From: Holophagaceae bacterium
Lineage (GTDB): Bacteria; Acidobacteriota; Holophagae; Holophagales; Holophagaceae
DNA: 33,701 nucleotides
NCBI GenBank assembly: GCA_003165415.1
Contig: PLUC01000187.1
Location: 1 to 33,701 of the forward strand
Reading direction: 5' to 3'
In this document: positions 23,207 to 32,624 of the stretch, one piece after another
How the letters are laid out: every line of letters begins with the position of its first letter
Position numbering within the stretch: position 1 is the first letter of the stretch
Made by a program: the position numbers and the translations under genes
Notes under the pieces: model-generated
What the model was told of the DNA's origin: nothing
Databases searched by the model: none
What the model saw: the letters and a program-made list of their open reading frames with translations, nothing else

Positions 23207-23785
23207 ATGGCGAGACCAAAGGCATTCGACCGCGACCGGACCCTTGCGAGGGCCCTGGAGTTGTTCCAGGCCAAGGGCTACGAGGCGACCTCGATCCAGG
23301 ACCTCGTGGACGCCATGGGGATCGGCCGCCAGAGCCTCTACGACACCTTCGGGGACAAGGAGGCGCTCTACCGCGAGGCCCTCGAGCGCTATGTCGCGGA
23401 AGGGCCGCGGTCCGTCCTGGTGGCCCTGGAAAGCCCCATGCCCCTGCGCCGGGCCGTCTCCGCGGTCCTCGAAGGGGTCGTCGCCCAACTGGCCTCGCCG
23501 GGTTGCCGGCCCTGCTTCATCGCCCACGCGGCCCTGGACCGGGCCCGCTTCGACGGGTGGACCGCCCAGTGCGTCCAGAACGGCTTTCAGGACTGCCTCA
23601 GCCTCTGGGAGCACCGCTTCCGGCGGGCGCAGGCGGAGGGCGACCTGGGGGCGCATCACGATTCCCGGACCCTGGGCTTGGTGTTCCAGAGCACCATCTA
23701 CGGGCTGCAGGTTTCGGCCCTGGCCGGTGTCGCACGGCCGGACCTGGAGGCCGCGGTGCGGATCACCCTGTCGATCCTGGGGTGA
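23207..23785 (+). CDS. TetR/AcrR-family transcriptional regulator
   Basis: The 192-residue protein has an N-terminal TetR DNA-binding domain (about 1-50): FDRDRTLARALELFQAKGYE, then TSIQDLVDAMGIGRQSLYDTF and GDKEALYREAL. A helical ligand-binding domain follows, with Cys residues at CRPCF and QDCLSLW. It resembles the one-component regulators that control small stress or efflux operons. It lies 68 bp upstream of lon in the same direction, with a perfect palindrome between them, so it probably represses lon and perhaps itself. The ligand cannot be inferred. Confidence 0.85.
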   Translation: MARPKAFDRDRTLARALELFQAKGYEATSIQDLVDAMGIGRQSLYDTFGDKEALYREALERYVAEGPRSVLVALESPMPLRRAVSAVLEGVVAQLASPGCRPCFIAHAALDRARFDGWTAQCVQNGFQDCLSLWEHRFRRAQAEGDLGAHHDSRTLGLVFQSTIYGLQVSALAGVARPDLEAAVRITLSILG

Positions 23786-23802
23786 TTTTTTTGGCCTGAT
23801 AA

Positions 23803-23818
23803 TGGAACGAACGTTCCA
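23803..23818. promoter_or_regulatory. 16-bp palindrome between tetR and lon, probable TetR operator
   Basis: TGGAACG-AA-CGTTCCA has perfect 7-bp arms. It lies 18 bp after the tetR stop and 35 bp before the lon ATG. Size and symmetry fit a TetR dimer site. One arm recurs upstream of tetR (23181-23187). Confidence 0.7.
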
Positions 23819-23853
23819 ATAAACGAGATGAACATCCTGAAAGGGGATCCACC

Positions 23854-26265
23854 ATGAACGACCACTCCACCCTTCGCGGCGGCTTCGCAGTGCCAGCCAA
23901 CCCATTCCCGCTGCTTCCACTCCGGTCCTGCGTGCTGTTCCCGGGGACCGTGCTGACCTTGCCGGTGGGCCGGAGCCGATCCGTCGCGCTCCTGGAGGCG
24001 GTCCGCGCCGGCGACGTCATCGGCATCGCGCCGCAGCGGGAGACGCGCAACGACGATCTGGCGACGGCGGACCTGAACCCGGTCGGGGTCTTTGCCCGGA
24101 TCGTGGACATCCACCGGGTCTCCGCCGGCGACTACCGTCTGACGCTGGAGGGGCTCGACCGGTTCCAGCTCACGGGCCTTTTGCGGAACGACCCCTTCTG
24201 GACGGCCTCCGGGAACCCGGTCTGTGACGAGGTGGAAGACGCCGAAGCGGCAGCGGCGCTGGCCGTGGAGCTGCGGGAGAAGGTCCAGGGCGTGGAAGGC
24301 TGGGCCCACGGGGACCTGGCCGGTCCCGGCACCGATCCGGGGCTCTACGCCGACCAGGTCGCCTCGGCCCTGAGACTGCCCATGGCCCGGGAACTGGAGG
24401 TGCTGGCCGAGCGCGGCGTGGCTGCGCGCCTCAGGCTCGTGCTCGACCTCTTCGGCACCCAGGTTCTGCACGCCGAGGTCAAGCGCAAGATCCGCCAGGA
24501 TGCCCAGCGGGAGGTCGGGAAGGGTCAGCGCGAGGCCGTCCTGCGTGAGCAGCTCCGTGCCATCCAGCGCGAACTGGGGGACGACGGGCAGGCCGACGGA
24601 ATGGGCAAGCTCAAGGAGCGGCTCGACAAGGCTGGGCTCCCCGAGGAGCCCCGGGAGGCCGCGGACCGGGAGTTCCAGCGCCTCGAAGGGATGTCGGCGC
24701 AGGCGCCGGAAGCCAACGTCATCCGCACCTGGCTCGAGCTCATCGCCGACCTGCCCTGGAGCGCCAAGGCCGAGGTCAAGGACGACCCCGATTCCGTTGC
24801 CCGCAAGCTGGACGAGGACCACCACGGCCTGGCCGACGTGAAGAAGCGGATCCTGGAGCACATGGCCGTCCTGAAGCTGACGGGGCGGTCCCGCGGCACG
24901 ATCCTCTGCCTCGTGGGCCCTCCGGGCGTGGGCAAGACCTCCCTGGGCCAGTCCATCGCCGACGCCACGGGGCGGCCCCTGGTCCGGGTCGCCCTGGGCG
25001 GCGTCGGGGATGAGGCCGAACTGCGCGGCCACCGGCGGACCTACATCGGCGCCCTCCCCGGCCGCGTCCTGTCGGCACTGAAGAAGGCCAAGGTCCGCAA
25101 CCCGGTCCTGCTCCTCGACGAGATCGACAAGCTCGGCAGCGGCTGGAGGGGCTCCCCAGAGGCCGCGCTCCTGGAGGTCCTCGATCCGGAGCAGAACAAG
25201 AGCTTCACCGACCACTACCTGGAGCTCCCCTTCGATCTTTCGGAAGTGCTCTTCGTCTGCACCGCAAACGACCTGGGCGGCCTCTCGGCGCCCCTGCGCG
25301 ACCGGCTCGAAGTCATCGAGCTGGCGGGGTACACCCAGGACGAGAAGCTCCGGATCGCGCGCACCCACCTCATTCCCAAGCTGCTCGCGGAGCTCGCGAT
25401 CCCGGAGGGCTGCCTGTCCATCACCGACGGCTCCCTGGCCGCCATCATCCGCGACTATACCCGGGAGTCCGGCGTGCGCCAGCTCAACCGGGAGATCGCC
25501 AAAATCTGCCGCGGCGCGGCCCTCGAGGTGGCGCGTGCGGCGGACGGCAAGGCGCCCCGGATGGAGGTGGACGAACCGGACCTCCCCACCTACCTGGGCA
25601 AGCTCCGTTTCTTCTCGGAGATCGCCGAGCGCACCTCGGTCCCCGGGGTCGCCACCGGGCTGGCCTGGACCCCTGCGGGCGGCGACATCCTCTTCATCGA
25701 GACCTCGCGCATGCCCGGTAAGGGGCGCCTGGAGATCACGGGCCAACTCGGGGACGTGATGAAGGAGTCCGCCAAGGCGGCCCTGACCTTCGTCCGCAGC
25801 CACGCCGTGGAGCTCGGGATCGCCGGGGACGGCGAGGACGCCCTGGAGGCCTGGGACCTGCACATCCATGTGCCCGCCGGCGCCGTGCCCAAGGACGGCC
25901 CCTCCGCGGGGGTCACCATGTTCACGGCGCTCACCTCCCTCCTCACCGGGCGGCGGGTGCGCCCGGACACGGCGATGACCGGCGAGTGCACGCTGCGCGG
26001 CCGCGTGCTGCCTGTCGGGGGCATCAAGTCCAAGGTCCTCGCCGCCCATCGGGCCGGGATCACCCGCGTCATCCTGCCAGGGAAGAACAGGCGCGACTAT
26101 GAGGAGGTGCCGGCCGAGGTCCGGGACCAGCTCGAGGTGGTCTTCGCGGACGACATGCGGGAGGTGATCGCGGCCGCCCTGGAGGAGGCCCCTTCGCGCC
26201 TCGGGAACGGCGACTCCCTCCGCCCGGCCCGGGAAGCGGAGGTCCCGCTGTGTCGCCTACCATGA
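23854..26265 (+). CDS. lon: ATP-dependent Lon protease
   Basis: The 803-residue protein has the full LonA order: N-terminal LON substrate domain (about 15-210), coiled linker, and AAA+ module with Walker [10 protein letters not shown] (355-363), Walker [11 protein letters not shown] (near 420), sensor and arginine residues. The C-terminal serine protease domain has catalytic Ser684 in [10 protein letters not shown] and the Lys in [21 protein letters not shown] lies upstream of ATG 23854. Lon degrades damaged and regulatory proteins in the cytoplasm. Control by an adjacent TetR regulator is unusual, since main lon copies are usually heat-shock controlled and lie by clpX. This may therefore be a second, inducible Lon. 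Confidence 0.93.
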   Translation: MNDHSTLRGGFAVPANPFPLLPLRSCVLFPGTVLTLPVGRSRSVALLEAVRAGDVIGIAPQRETRNDDLATADLNPVGVFARIVDIHRVSAGDYRLTLEGLDRFQLTGLLRNDPFWTASGNPVCDEVEDAEAAAALAVELREKVQGVEGWAHGDLAGPGTDPGLYADQVASALRLPMARELEVLAERGVAARLRLVLDLFGTQVLHAEVKRKIRQDAQREVGKGQREAVLREQLRAIQRELGDDGQADGMGKLKERLDKAGLPEEPREAADREFQRLEGMSAQAPEANVIRTWLELIADLPWSAKAEVKDDPDSVARKLDEDHHGLADVKKRILEHMAVLKLTGRSRGTILCLVGPPGVGKTSLGQSIADATGRPLVRVALGGVGDEAELRGHRRTYIGALPGRVLSALKKAKVRNPVLLLDEIDKLGSGWRGSPEAALLEVLDPEQNKSFTDHYLELPFDLSEVLFVCTANDLGGLSAPLRDRLEVIELAGYTQDEKLRIARTHLIPKLLAELAIPEGCLSITDGSLAAIIRDYTRESGVRQLNREIAKICRGAALEVARAADGKAPRMEVDEPDLPTYLGKLRFFSEIAERTSVPGVATGLAWTPAGGDILFIETSRMPGKGRLEITGQLGDVMKESAKAALTFVRSHAVELGIAGDGEDALEAWDLHIHVPAGAVPKDGPSAGVTMFTALTSLLTGRRVRPDTAMTGECTLRGRVLPVGGIKSKVLAAHRAGITRVILPGKNRRDYEEVPAEVRDQLEVVFADDMREVIAAALEEAPSRLGNGDSLRPAREAEVPLCRLP

Positions 26266-26462
26266 GATAGGGGGCAGGCAGTGAAGGCTCTACCCCAAAG
26301 TTGCGGAAATTGAGCCCCTCCCCCGGGAAGAGCCTGGTGTATACCTATGGTCCAGCCGCCGTCGAAATGGATTCCTGGGGAACCAACCGAATGGAAGATA
26401 TTTTGAAACAATTTTATGCCGAGCAGCGTGACCAGCAGGGCAAGCATAGGGTCAATGTTCGG

Positions 26463-26762
26463 CTAGAACTTTAATCTTGAAAATATAACCATACTATTTC
26501 GTTTCCATATTCCCACAGGATCTGAAGTTACTTTAAATCCGATTCTATTGGCAAATTTTTCAATGGCACCCAAATCAAACCCTGGACCAAAAAACTCATC
26601 ATCACGCTCCTCATCGTTCAAACGGGAACCCTCTTTTTCAGAAAAAAGAAAAAGGTGTCTAATGCGCATAAAACCAATTGGAGGAATTTCCTGATCACGA
26701 TCTTCCCTGTCTGTCAAAAATTCTTCAAGGTGATCTTGGGATTCGAATCTCATGGGGCTCAT
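26463..26762 (-). CDS. small hypothetical acidic protein
   Basis: About 99 residues from ATG 26762 (AAGGTG 8 bases upstream; an earlier in-frame ATG at 26795 lacks an SD). The sequence is rich in Glu, Asp and Phe (SQDHLEEFLTDREDRDQEIP, GPGFDLGAIEKFANRIGF). It is clearly more AT-rich than its neighbours, which suggests recent transfer. I do not recognise the family; an immunity-like or phage-derived small protein is possible but unsupported. Confidence 0.5.
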   Translation of the reverse strand: MSPMRFESQDHLEEFLTDREDRDQEIPPIGFMRIRHLFLFSEKEGSRLNDEERDDEFFGPGFDLGAIEKFANRIGFKVTSDPVGIWKRNSMVIFSRLKF

Positions 26763-26795
26763 AGGAATACACCTTTCGGTCCAATACATGGTCAC

Positions 26796-27121
26796 TGACT
26801 GTCTTTTAAGCCCTTCCTCAAAACCATCCTGGATCCGTGAAACTTTGTGAAAGCTGGGTGACTGGGCTCCATTTTACCCGAACACCCCTCCTCCAGGATC
26901 ATCCGGGGGCTGGTTTTCGGTTCGGGACCTTACCGGGCGCGGGCCCAGAGGGCGGCAGTGGGCCTTGCCGGGGCTAATTCTGCCTGAGCCTTCGGCCATT
27001 CACGACATTATATTGGCGTGGGTCATGGCAAAGGTCACGATCAGCGTCGTAGAGGATGCTCGCTCCAGGGGATATCCACGACGTGGTGCGGCGAGTTCCT
27101 TTCTGGAAACCCAGCATGTGA
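26796..27121. other. intergenic region, nothing recognised
   Basis: No convincing gene or RNA in 325 bp between the small acidic gene and rubrerythrin. It contains GC-rich inverted runs (about 26925-26975) without a clear terminator. Confidence 0.4.
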
Positions 27122-27586
27122 TCATCGCTTTGAATGGGACGAATTGTCCTCCCCCCGTAGAGCTTCGTTCAAGATGTTGTCGAGAATCTTCTGGAATCGG
27201 CCGGCATGGCTCTTTTCAGCCTTAGCCAGGGTTTCGAACCAGTCGGCGATCTCAATAAAACCTTCCTCCCGGGCGTCCTTCGCCATCCCGGGATACATGT
27301 CGGTGTATTCGTGGGTCTCGCCGACAATGGCGGTCTTGAGGTTGAGAGTGGTATCGCCAATGGGTAGGCCCGTCGCCGGATCGCCCACGCTCTTCAGGTA
27401 TTCCATGTGGCCAAGGGCGTGGCCGGTTTCGCCGTCTGCGGTCTCTTTGAAGTTGCCCGCTGCTTCGGTATAGCCCTCTATTTCCGCCACCTTGGCGAAA
27501 AAGAGGTAGCGGCGGTTGGCCTGGGATTCTCCAGAGAAGGCGTCCATCAGGTTCTGATGGGTCTTGGTTGCTTTCAGATTGGTCAT
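27122..27586 (-). CDS. rubrerythrin without rubredoxin domain
   Basis: The 154-residue ferritin-like four-helix protein has the di-iron ligands of rubrerythrin: Glu20 ([10 protein letters not shown]), Glu53/His56 (ETGHA), Glu90 and Glu93 (GETHEY) and Glu124/His127 (EKSH). The C-terminal rubredoxin-type CX2C pair is absent, so it belongs to the short 'erythrin' type that needs an outside electron donor. Rubrerythrins reduce H2O2 in anaerobes and microaerophiles. The AGGAG before ATG 27586 is well placed. It is divergent from mgsA across 155 bp. Confidence 0.9.
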   Translation of the reverse strand: MTNLKATKTHQNLMDAFSGESQANRRYLFFAKVAEIEGYTEAAGNFKETADGETGHALGHMEYLKSVGDPATGLPIGDTTLNLKTAIVGETHEYTDMYPGMAKDAREEGFIEIADWFETLAKAEKSHAGRFQKILDNILNEALRGEDNSSHSKR

Positions 27587-27741
27587 GGTGTGCTCCTCGG
27601 AAGCCGGGTCACCATTATCCTCCAGATGACAAACGTTGGTCCCCTTTCGACCTGGAAGATGAATGCCCCAAAGGAAATATTTAACGTCCTTTTCACGTTC
27701 TAGCCTCGGAAAACGTAGGACGATGAACTGGGGAGTCAGCT

Positions 27742-28218
27742 ATGCACCAGAAAACCATCGCCCTCGTTGCACACGACAACCGCAAGAAGGATCTTATCGA
27801 ATGGGTTTCCTGGAACCATTCGATTCTGGCGGAGCATAAGCTCGTCTGCACCGGCACCACCGGACGCTTGGTCGAGGAGGCCCTCGCCAGAAAGGCCGGG
27901 GAGGTGGAGGAACCACTCCCCATCCCCCCCATTCAGCTCCTCAAGTCCGGCCCTCTGGGAGGCGACCAGCAATTGGGGGCGATGATCGCGGAGGGCCTGA
28001 TCGACCTAGTCATTTTTTTCTGGGACCCAATGGAGCCCCATCCCCATGATGTGGACGTGAAGGCGCTGTTGCGTATCGCCGTGGTCTACAACATGCCCAT
28101 CGCCTGCACCCGTAGCACAGCGGATTTCTTAATTTCCTCTCCTCTCATGAAGAAGACCTACGACCCTGCCCCTAACGATTACTCGGCCTACATCGGACGG
28201 AACCTGGAAAAGGAATGA
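27742..28218 (+). CDS. mgsA: methylglyoxal synthase
   Basis: The 158-residue protein matches MgsA throughout: IALVAHDNRKKDLIEW, TGTTGRL, GPLGGDQQLGAMIAEGLIDL with the catalytic Asp, FFWDPMEPHPHDVDVKALLR with the active-site His, and STADFLISSP. It converts dihydroxyacetone phosphate to methylglyoxal and phosphate, a bypass of lower glycolysis under phosphate limitation. GGGGAG lies 6 bases before ATG 27742. A remnant of a glyoxalase-fold gene just downstream hints that a detoxifying partner was once nearby. Confidence 0.92.
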   Translation: MHQKTIALVAHDNRKKDLIEWVSWNHSILAEHKLVCTGTTGRLVEEALARKAGEVEEPLPIPPIQLLKSGPLGGDQQLGAMIAEGLIDLVIFFWDPMEPHPHDVDVKALLRIAVVYNMPIACTRSTADFLISSPLMKKTYDPAPNDYSAYIGRNLEKE

Positions 28219-28545
28219 ATGAGAAACCTGTCAAGCCAGCCCGCAACGCCGCCGAACGCCTGGACATCAGCCCCTGAGCTCAGTGACACGAACCTTGCAG
28301 GTTTCACGGGCAGGGCACCCGCAGGCACAGGTGATCCATGTTGTGCCCCAGCACCGGCTCCGGGGCCGGGACCAGGTCTACCAGGGAACGTCTGGCCGGC
28401 GAAAGGATCTTCCGCCGTCTGGCCCTGGGGGAACTGGATGCCCCTTCCCCCGCGCCCCAGTTGGCGGTCGTCAGGACGGCGAGACCCTTCCGTAGGAATT
28501 GATTGGGATGAGATAATCTGAATGTTCTCGCGAAGGAGGCGGACT
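28219..28545. other. region between mgsA and the radical SAM gene
   Basis: Apart from the minus-strand VOC-fold remnant at 28304-28400, nothing is recognised. The right end carries the SD (GGAGG at 28535-28539) of the radical SAM gene. Confidence 0.45.
28304..28400 (-). pseudogene. VOC/glyoxalase-fold remnant
   Basis: The minus-strand frame ending at 28304 reads RRSLVDLVPAPEPVLGHN, then MDHLCLRV, and stops. SLVDLVP...G.NMDHLCLRV is the typical middle of small glyoxalase/bleomycin-resistance (VOC) proteins, including a metal-binding His. The parts before and after are missing or out of frame. It is a short decayed fragment. Confidence 0.4.
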
Positions 28546-30291
28546 TTGGGATTCAAAGTTTTGCTGGTCTATCCTGAGATGCCGGCCACGTACTGGAGCC
28601 TGCGCTACGTGCTCCCCTTCATCGGCAAGAAGGCTCTGTTTCCTCCCCTGGGGCTGCTGACCGTGGCGGCCATGCTGCCTTCGGACTATGAAGTGACGCT
28701 GCTGGACATGAATGTAGAACCGCTGACCCGAGCCGCGGTCGCCTGGGCCGATCTCGTCTTTACCTCCTCCATGATCGTCCAGAAGGAATCCCTGGAGCGC
28801 GCGATCAGGCTGTGCAACGAGCTGGGCAAGCCCGTGGTGGCGGGGGGCCCATACCCCACCAGCTGTCACGAGGAGATTCGGGGTGTGGACCATTTTGTGC
28901 TGAACGAGGCGGAAACCACCCTGCCGCCGTTCCTGCATGACCTGGCCCTGGGCCAAGCCAAACCCTTGTATACCAGCACGGAAAAGCCCGATCTCCGGCT
29001 CTCGCCGACGCCCCGCTTCGATCTGGTCCGGGGGCGGCCCTACGCCCAGATGGCCCTGCAGTATTCCCGGGGCTGCCCACACACCTGCGAGTTCTGCGAC
29101 ATCATCGAGCTGTTCGGCCGCCAGCCGCGCACCAAGATGGCACACCAGCTGCTGCGGGAGCTGGATGCCATCTACCGGGCGGGTTGGCGCGGTTCGCTGT
29201 TCCTGGTGGATGACAATTTCATCGGCAACCGGAAGGAAGTGAAGGCCCTGCTTCCACAGCTAATCGATTGGCAGCGGCAGCGGAACTTTCCCTTCACGCT
29301 GTTCACCGAAGCCAGCCTGGATTTGGCCAACGACGATCAGCTCATGGATCTGATGATCGAGGCGAACTTCGACATGGTCTTCATGGGCATCGAGACGCCT
29401 GATGTCGCGACTTTGAAGGCCGCCGGCAAGCAGCAGAACCTCAAGGCGGACATGCTCACCAGCGTCCGGAAGGTCCAGAAGAAGGGCATGGAGGTGTCGG
29501 GCGGGTTCATCGTCGGTTTCGACAGCGACGCCGAGGACATCTTCGATCGCCAGGTCCAGTTCATCCAGGAGGCCGCCATCCCCACGGCCATGGTGGGTCT
29601 GCTCACGGCCCTGCCCAAAACCCATCTGCACCATCGCCTTCAGTTGGAGGGCCGGCTGACGGAGGCCACCGGCGGGGGCAACAACACCCACGATCTCCGC
29701 CTCAACTTCGTGCCGAGGATGGACCCACATAAGCTCATCGAAGGCTATAAGCGGGTCCTGGCGGAAATCTACGATCCGAACCGGTATTTCGAACGCTGCC
29801 TCAAGCTGCTGCGGACGATGACGCACGCAAGCCCGGCGCCGCGCCGGATCGGTCTCATGGAGCTCAGGGCTCTCGTCATGTCCCTCTGCGTCCAAACCTT
29901 TTCCCGCTACTCCTGGGCCTACTGGAAATTTCTGGTGAAGGGCATGCTCGCCCGCCCGCGGATGGCGGCCGAGACAATGACCATGGCCGTGAAGGGCCAC
30001 CACTTCTTCCGAATCACCCAGAATCTGCTGGAGCTGGACCGGTTCAAGTACACCCTGGACCGGGTGGCGCGGGCCTTCGAGGAGCGCCTGGCTGGCATTA
30101 AAGGCGACGACTACCTGAAGAAGTTGGCCGAACTGAAGGTCTACCGGGACCAGGTACTGGAGCAGATGCGGGTCCGCTACGGCAAGCTCAACAAAGATTT
30201 CCGGGGCTACGCCGACGAAGCGGTGGCCAACTTCCAGGCGACCCTGGACAAGCTCATCGCCAGGTTGGACGGCACGGCTCCGGCGGCCTGA
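28546..30291 (+). CDS. B12-binding radical SAM protein (DUF4070 type, HpnP-like)
   Basis: The 581-residue protein starts at TTG 28546: GGAGG lies 6 bases upstream, whereas the ATG at 28522 has no SD. It has an N-terminal cobalamin-binding domain (about 1-150) lacking the DXHXXG histidine, as is usual in this class. The radical SAM core follows, with Cys177, 181 and 184 in SRGCPHTCEFCD. The C-terminal DUF4070-like helical region starts near 380. The nearest named relatives I know are hopanoid C-2 methylases (HpnP) and related enzymes methylating or linking unreactive carbons. The substrate is not shown; no hopanoid or squalene genes are nearby. The DUF445 membrane protein follows after 160 bp on the same strand. 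Confidence 0.85.
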   Translation: MGFKVLLVYPEMPATYWSLRYVLPFIGKKALFPPLGLLTVAAMLPSDYEVTLLDMNVEPLTRAAVAWADLVFTSSMIVQKESLERAIRLCNELGKPVVAGGPYPTSCHEEIRGVDHFVLNEAETTLPPFLHDLALGQAKPLYTSTEKPDLRLSPTPRFDLVRGRPYAQMALQYSRGCPHTCEFCDIIELFGRQPRTKMAHQLLRELDAIYRAGWRGSLFLVDDNFIGNRKEVKALLPQLIDWQRQRNFPFTLFTEASLDLANDDQLMDLMIEANFDMVFMGIETPDVATLKAAGKQQNLKADMLTSVRKVQKKGMEVSGGFIVGFDSDAEDIFDRQVQFIQEAAIPTAMVGLLTALPKTHLHHRLQLEGRLTEATGGGNNTHDLRLNFVPRMDPHKLIEGYKRVLAEIYDPNRYFERCLKLLRTMTHASPAPRRIGLMELRALVMSLCVQTFSRYSWAYWKFLVKGMLARPRMAAETMTMAVKGHHFFRITQNLLELDRFKYTLDRVARAFEERLAGIKGDDYLKKLAELKVYRDQVLEQMRVRYGKLNKDFRGYADEAVANFQATLDKLIARLDGTAPAA

Positions 30292-30450
30292 CCGCGGGCG
30301 AACCGACCACGAGTAGGAGCCCTGGCTCGGGCCCTCCCCACAGTGTCGAGAGTCCTTCCGCAGCCTCCGGCTCCCGAAAGTGGTTTTTCACGGGCGACTC
30401 ATTATCATTGATCGACATTGAGCCCCTACCCCTTCGCCCCCGGAGTTCCC

Positions 30451-31731
30451 ATGCCACGCAGGAACCGCGTTGGATCCTTGTCCCTCCTTGCCGCCACCGC
30501 CGGCTTCGCCGCCATGGAGACGCTCCGCTGCTTTGGCATCGCTGTCGCGCCCGGGTGGTCCATCCTCCAGTCCGGCTTCGAGGCCGGGATGGTGGGCGGC
30601 TGCGCGGACTGGTTCGCGGTGTCGGCCCTGTTCCGGCCGATCCCGTCAAGGCGGTTCGCCCTGCTCCATACCAACATCATTGCGACGAACCGGGCCAAGC
30701 TCTCCACGGGCATCGTGGACATGGTCCAGAACCGCTGGCTGAGCCCCGAGACCCTGGCCGAACACCTGGCCCGGCTAAACGCGAGCCGGTTCATTCTGGA
30801 CCACCTCGCCATCCCCGGCACCCGTGCCCAGATGGTCGAGGCAGCCCGAGACCTGCTGGGACGCCTCGCGGGAAGTCTGGACGCCCCCGAAATAGCCGGA
30901 TTTCTGGAGCGCGCTCTGCGGGACCAACTGGCGGAACTGGAACTGGGCCCTGCCTTCGGCAGGTGGATCGAGGCGCGCATCGAGGCGGGGGACAGCGGCG
31001 CCATCTGGGACTTCCTCGCGGGCAGTCTGGCCAATAGTGCCGAACAGGGGGACTTCAATACCCCCATCAGACGGATGCTTGAAAGCGCCGTGGTCAATTA
31101 CAAGGAGAAAGGGTTCTGGGAGAACATCAAGGGAGCCGCCGGGGAACTCTTCCTCGACTACGACGAAGTCACCGGCAGCCTTGCCGGCGCCATCGCCGGA
31201 AGCCTCCGGGCCATTCAGCAGGACCGCCAGCATCCCTTGCGCGCCAAGCTGGATGAGCAACTGGCCAGGTTCGCCCGGAAGCTGGCCCAGGGGGACCGCG
31301 AGGCCTGCGCGTCCCTCGAGCAGTTCCAGCGTCATCTGACCGAACACGCTGAACTGGGGCCCATCCTATCCAGGATCCTTACCCGGCTCCAGGCAACCCT
31401 TCGAGAAGAGCTGCGCGATGCCACAGGCCACTTTTCCTACCTCCTGGACCGGGTCCTGGAGAACCTGCTCAAAGAGTTGAGGGAAGAGCCCGAGAATCAG
31501 GCACGCCTGGACGGGTGGGTGCGCCGCTCCATTCTGGACCTCGCCAGCCGGAACCACGGCGTCATCGGCGAGATGGTGGCGGGAAGCTTGGCCAAACTCT
31601 CCGATGGCGACCTGGTGGCCCAGATCGAGGAGAAGGTGGGTGGAGATCTCCAGTTCATTCGGCTGAACGGGGCAGTGGTCGGCAGTGCCGTGGGCATCCT
31701 GCTTGCATTGTTCAAGATGGTCCTAAGGTAG
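30451..31731 (+). CDS. DUF445 family membrane protein
   Basis: The 426-residue protein (ATG 30451, GGAG 5 bases upstream) starts with a hydrophobic helix containing the family motif GMVGGCADWFAVSALFRPIP. A long alpha-helical, largely coiled middle follows (about 90-400). The end is FIRLNGAVVGSAVGILLALF, a second membrane helix. This is the DUF445/YjiN layout: two membrane ends with a helical periplasmic or cytoplasmic body. Function unknown. It may be co-transcribed with the radical SAM gene 160 bp upstream. Confidence 0.85.
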   Translation: MPRRNRVGSLSLLAATAGFAAMETLRCFGIAVAPGWSILQSGFEAGMVGGCADWFAVSALFRPIPSRRFALLHTNIIATNRAKLSTGIVDMVQNRWLSPETLAEHLARLNASRFILDHLAIPGTRAQMVEAARDLLGRLAGSLDAPEIAGFLERALRDQLAELELGPAFGRWIEARIEAGDSGAIWDFLAGSLANSAEQGDFNTPIRRMLESAVVNYKEKGFWENIKGAAGELFLDYDEVTGSLAGAIAGSLRAIQQDRQHPLRAKLDEQLARFARKLAQGDREACASLEQFQRHLTEHAELGPILSRILTRLQATLREELRDATGHFSYLLDRVLENLLKELREEPENQARLDGWVRRSILDLASRNHGVIGEMVAGSLAKLSDGDLVAQIEEKVGGDLQFIRLNGAVVGSAVGILLALFKMVLR

Positions 31732-32098
31732 AGAAAGGAGAGGGACGCCAGAGCGTTCCTCTCCGGTCCGCCGCAGGCGGATTCTCGTGCGCAGCCAATG
31801 CCGCGGGGCGCAGCCGTGGTTCGATTCCACTCGCGCCAATCAGTACGATCAAAGGGGGCATCCGATGGGTGCCCCCTTTCCTTGCCGGGAGCCCGGATTC
31901 GAACCAGCGTTCAGAGCCGTGGTTCGATTCTGCGTGCACGGCAGCGGATTCAAATGTAGATTGGAGCCGATATTTTCTTCGGGCCGAGCACCCTTGGCCG
32001 GGTCGATGCTGGAGTGATTTTTCTGATCTCGAATGGGCGAATATGACCAGCCCGTCCTGGCGCGAGAGCAGTCCATATCTGAAAGAAAGGGTTCGACG
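31732..32098. other. intergenic region with tRNA-T-arm-like fragments
   Basis: Two exact copies of AGCCGTGGTTCGATTC lie at 31812-31827 and 31915-31930. On the minus strand GGTTCGAATCC (31905-31895) is followed by CTCCCGG, like a tRNA 3' end. The first copy continues as a GTGG/CCAC stem and CTCGCGCCA, again tRNA-3'-end-like. No 5' half that could complete a cloverleaf is found, so none is called a tRNA. The pieces flank the hairpin at 31851-31879. Confidence 0.4.
31851..31879. terminator. strong symmetric hairpin, bidirectional terminator
   Basis: AAAGGGGGCA and TGCCCCCTTT form a perfect 10-bp stem with a 9-base loop. The A/T ends give short U tracts in both directions. It would terminate the DUF445 transcript and any minus-strand transcript. 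Confidence 0.7.
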
Positions 32099-32611
32099 AT
32101 GGCCCCACCCCTCTCGCAACCAGCGCTGGTAGAGCTGTTCACCTACAACTACTGGGCCCGGGATCGCCATCTGCAAGCCTGCGAGACGCTCACCGAGGAG
32201 CAGGTGTGGCGCCCACTGGTCAGCGGCTTTCCATCCCTAGGATTCGCCCTCGCCCACCTGGTCATCGTGGAATGGCTCTGGTTGGAACGCTGGCAAGGGC
32301 GCCTACCCCATGCATTGCGATCGCCCGAGGAGTTCTCCAGCCTGGCCGCGCTGTCCGCGCGCTGGCGCCTGGTGGAGTCCGAGATGAAAGCGTACCTGGC
32401 CCACCTGGATGAGAAAGCGCTTGAACAGCCGTTCTCCTACGTCAATCTCGAGGGCCAAACCTGGACGTATCCCCTATGGCACACGCTGCTGCATCTGATC
32501 AACCACCAGACCTATCATCGAGGCCAAGTTGCAGGCCTCCTGCGGCAGTTGGGGGTTCAGCCCCCTGGGGTAGATTTCCTGGTGGGGCAGGACATGGGGC
32601 TCCGCCTCTGA
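32099..32611 (+). CDS. DinB-fold protein (second copy)
   Basis: The 170-residue four-helix protein starts at ATG 32099 (AAAGGG 8 bases upstream). Candidate metal-binding His residues are in LAHLVIVEWLWLERW and in LLHLINHQTYHRGQVAGLLR. The HQTYHRGQ motif is the hallmark of the DinB family. It begins with YNYWARDRHLQA, another family mark. It shares the fold but little sequence with the DinB-like gene at 22512. The reaction is unknown. Its stop codon sits in the loop of a 7-bp GC-rich hairpin. Confidence 0.8.
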   Translation: MAPPLSQPALVELFTYNYWARDRHLQACETLTEEQVWRPLVSGFPSLGFALAHLVIVEWLWLERWQGRLPHALRSPEEFSSLAALSARWRLVESEMKAYLAHLDEKALEQPFSYVNLEGQTWTYPLWHTLLHLINHQTYHRGQVAGLLRQLGVQPPGVDFLVGQDMGLRL

Positions 32612-32619
32612 TGAGGCGG
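32602..32619. terminator. hairpin spanning the second dinB-like stop codon
   Basis: CCGCCTC-TGAT-GAGGCGG is a perfect 7-bp stem with the TGA in its loop. It is followed by GGTTCTTGG without a proper T tract, so termination is uncertain. Confidence 0.4.
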
Positions 32620-32624
32620 GGTTC

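Noticed and set aside
23698-26049. Very long minus-strand open frame opposite lon
   Set aside because: It is the antisense shadow of a GC-rich gene with a complete Lon domain set on the plus strand.
31760-31840. A complete tRNA gene
   Set aside because: The T-arm-like and acceptor-like 3' sequence is present, but no 5' acceptor strand, D-arm or anticodon arm can be placed upstream.
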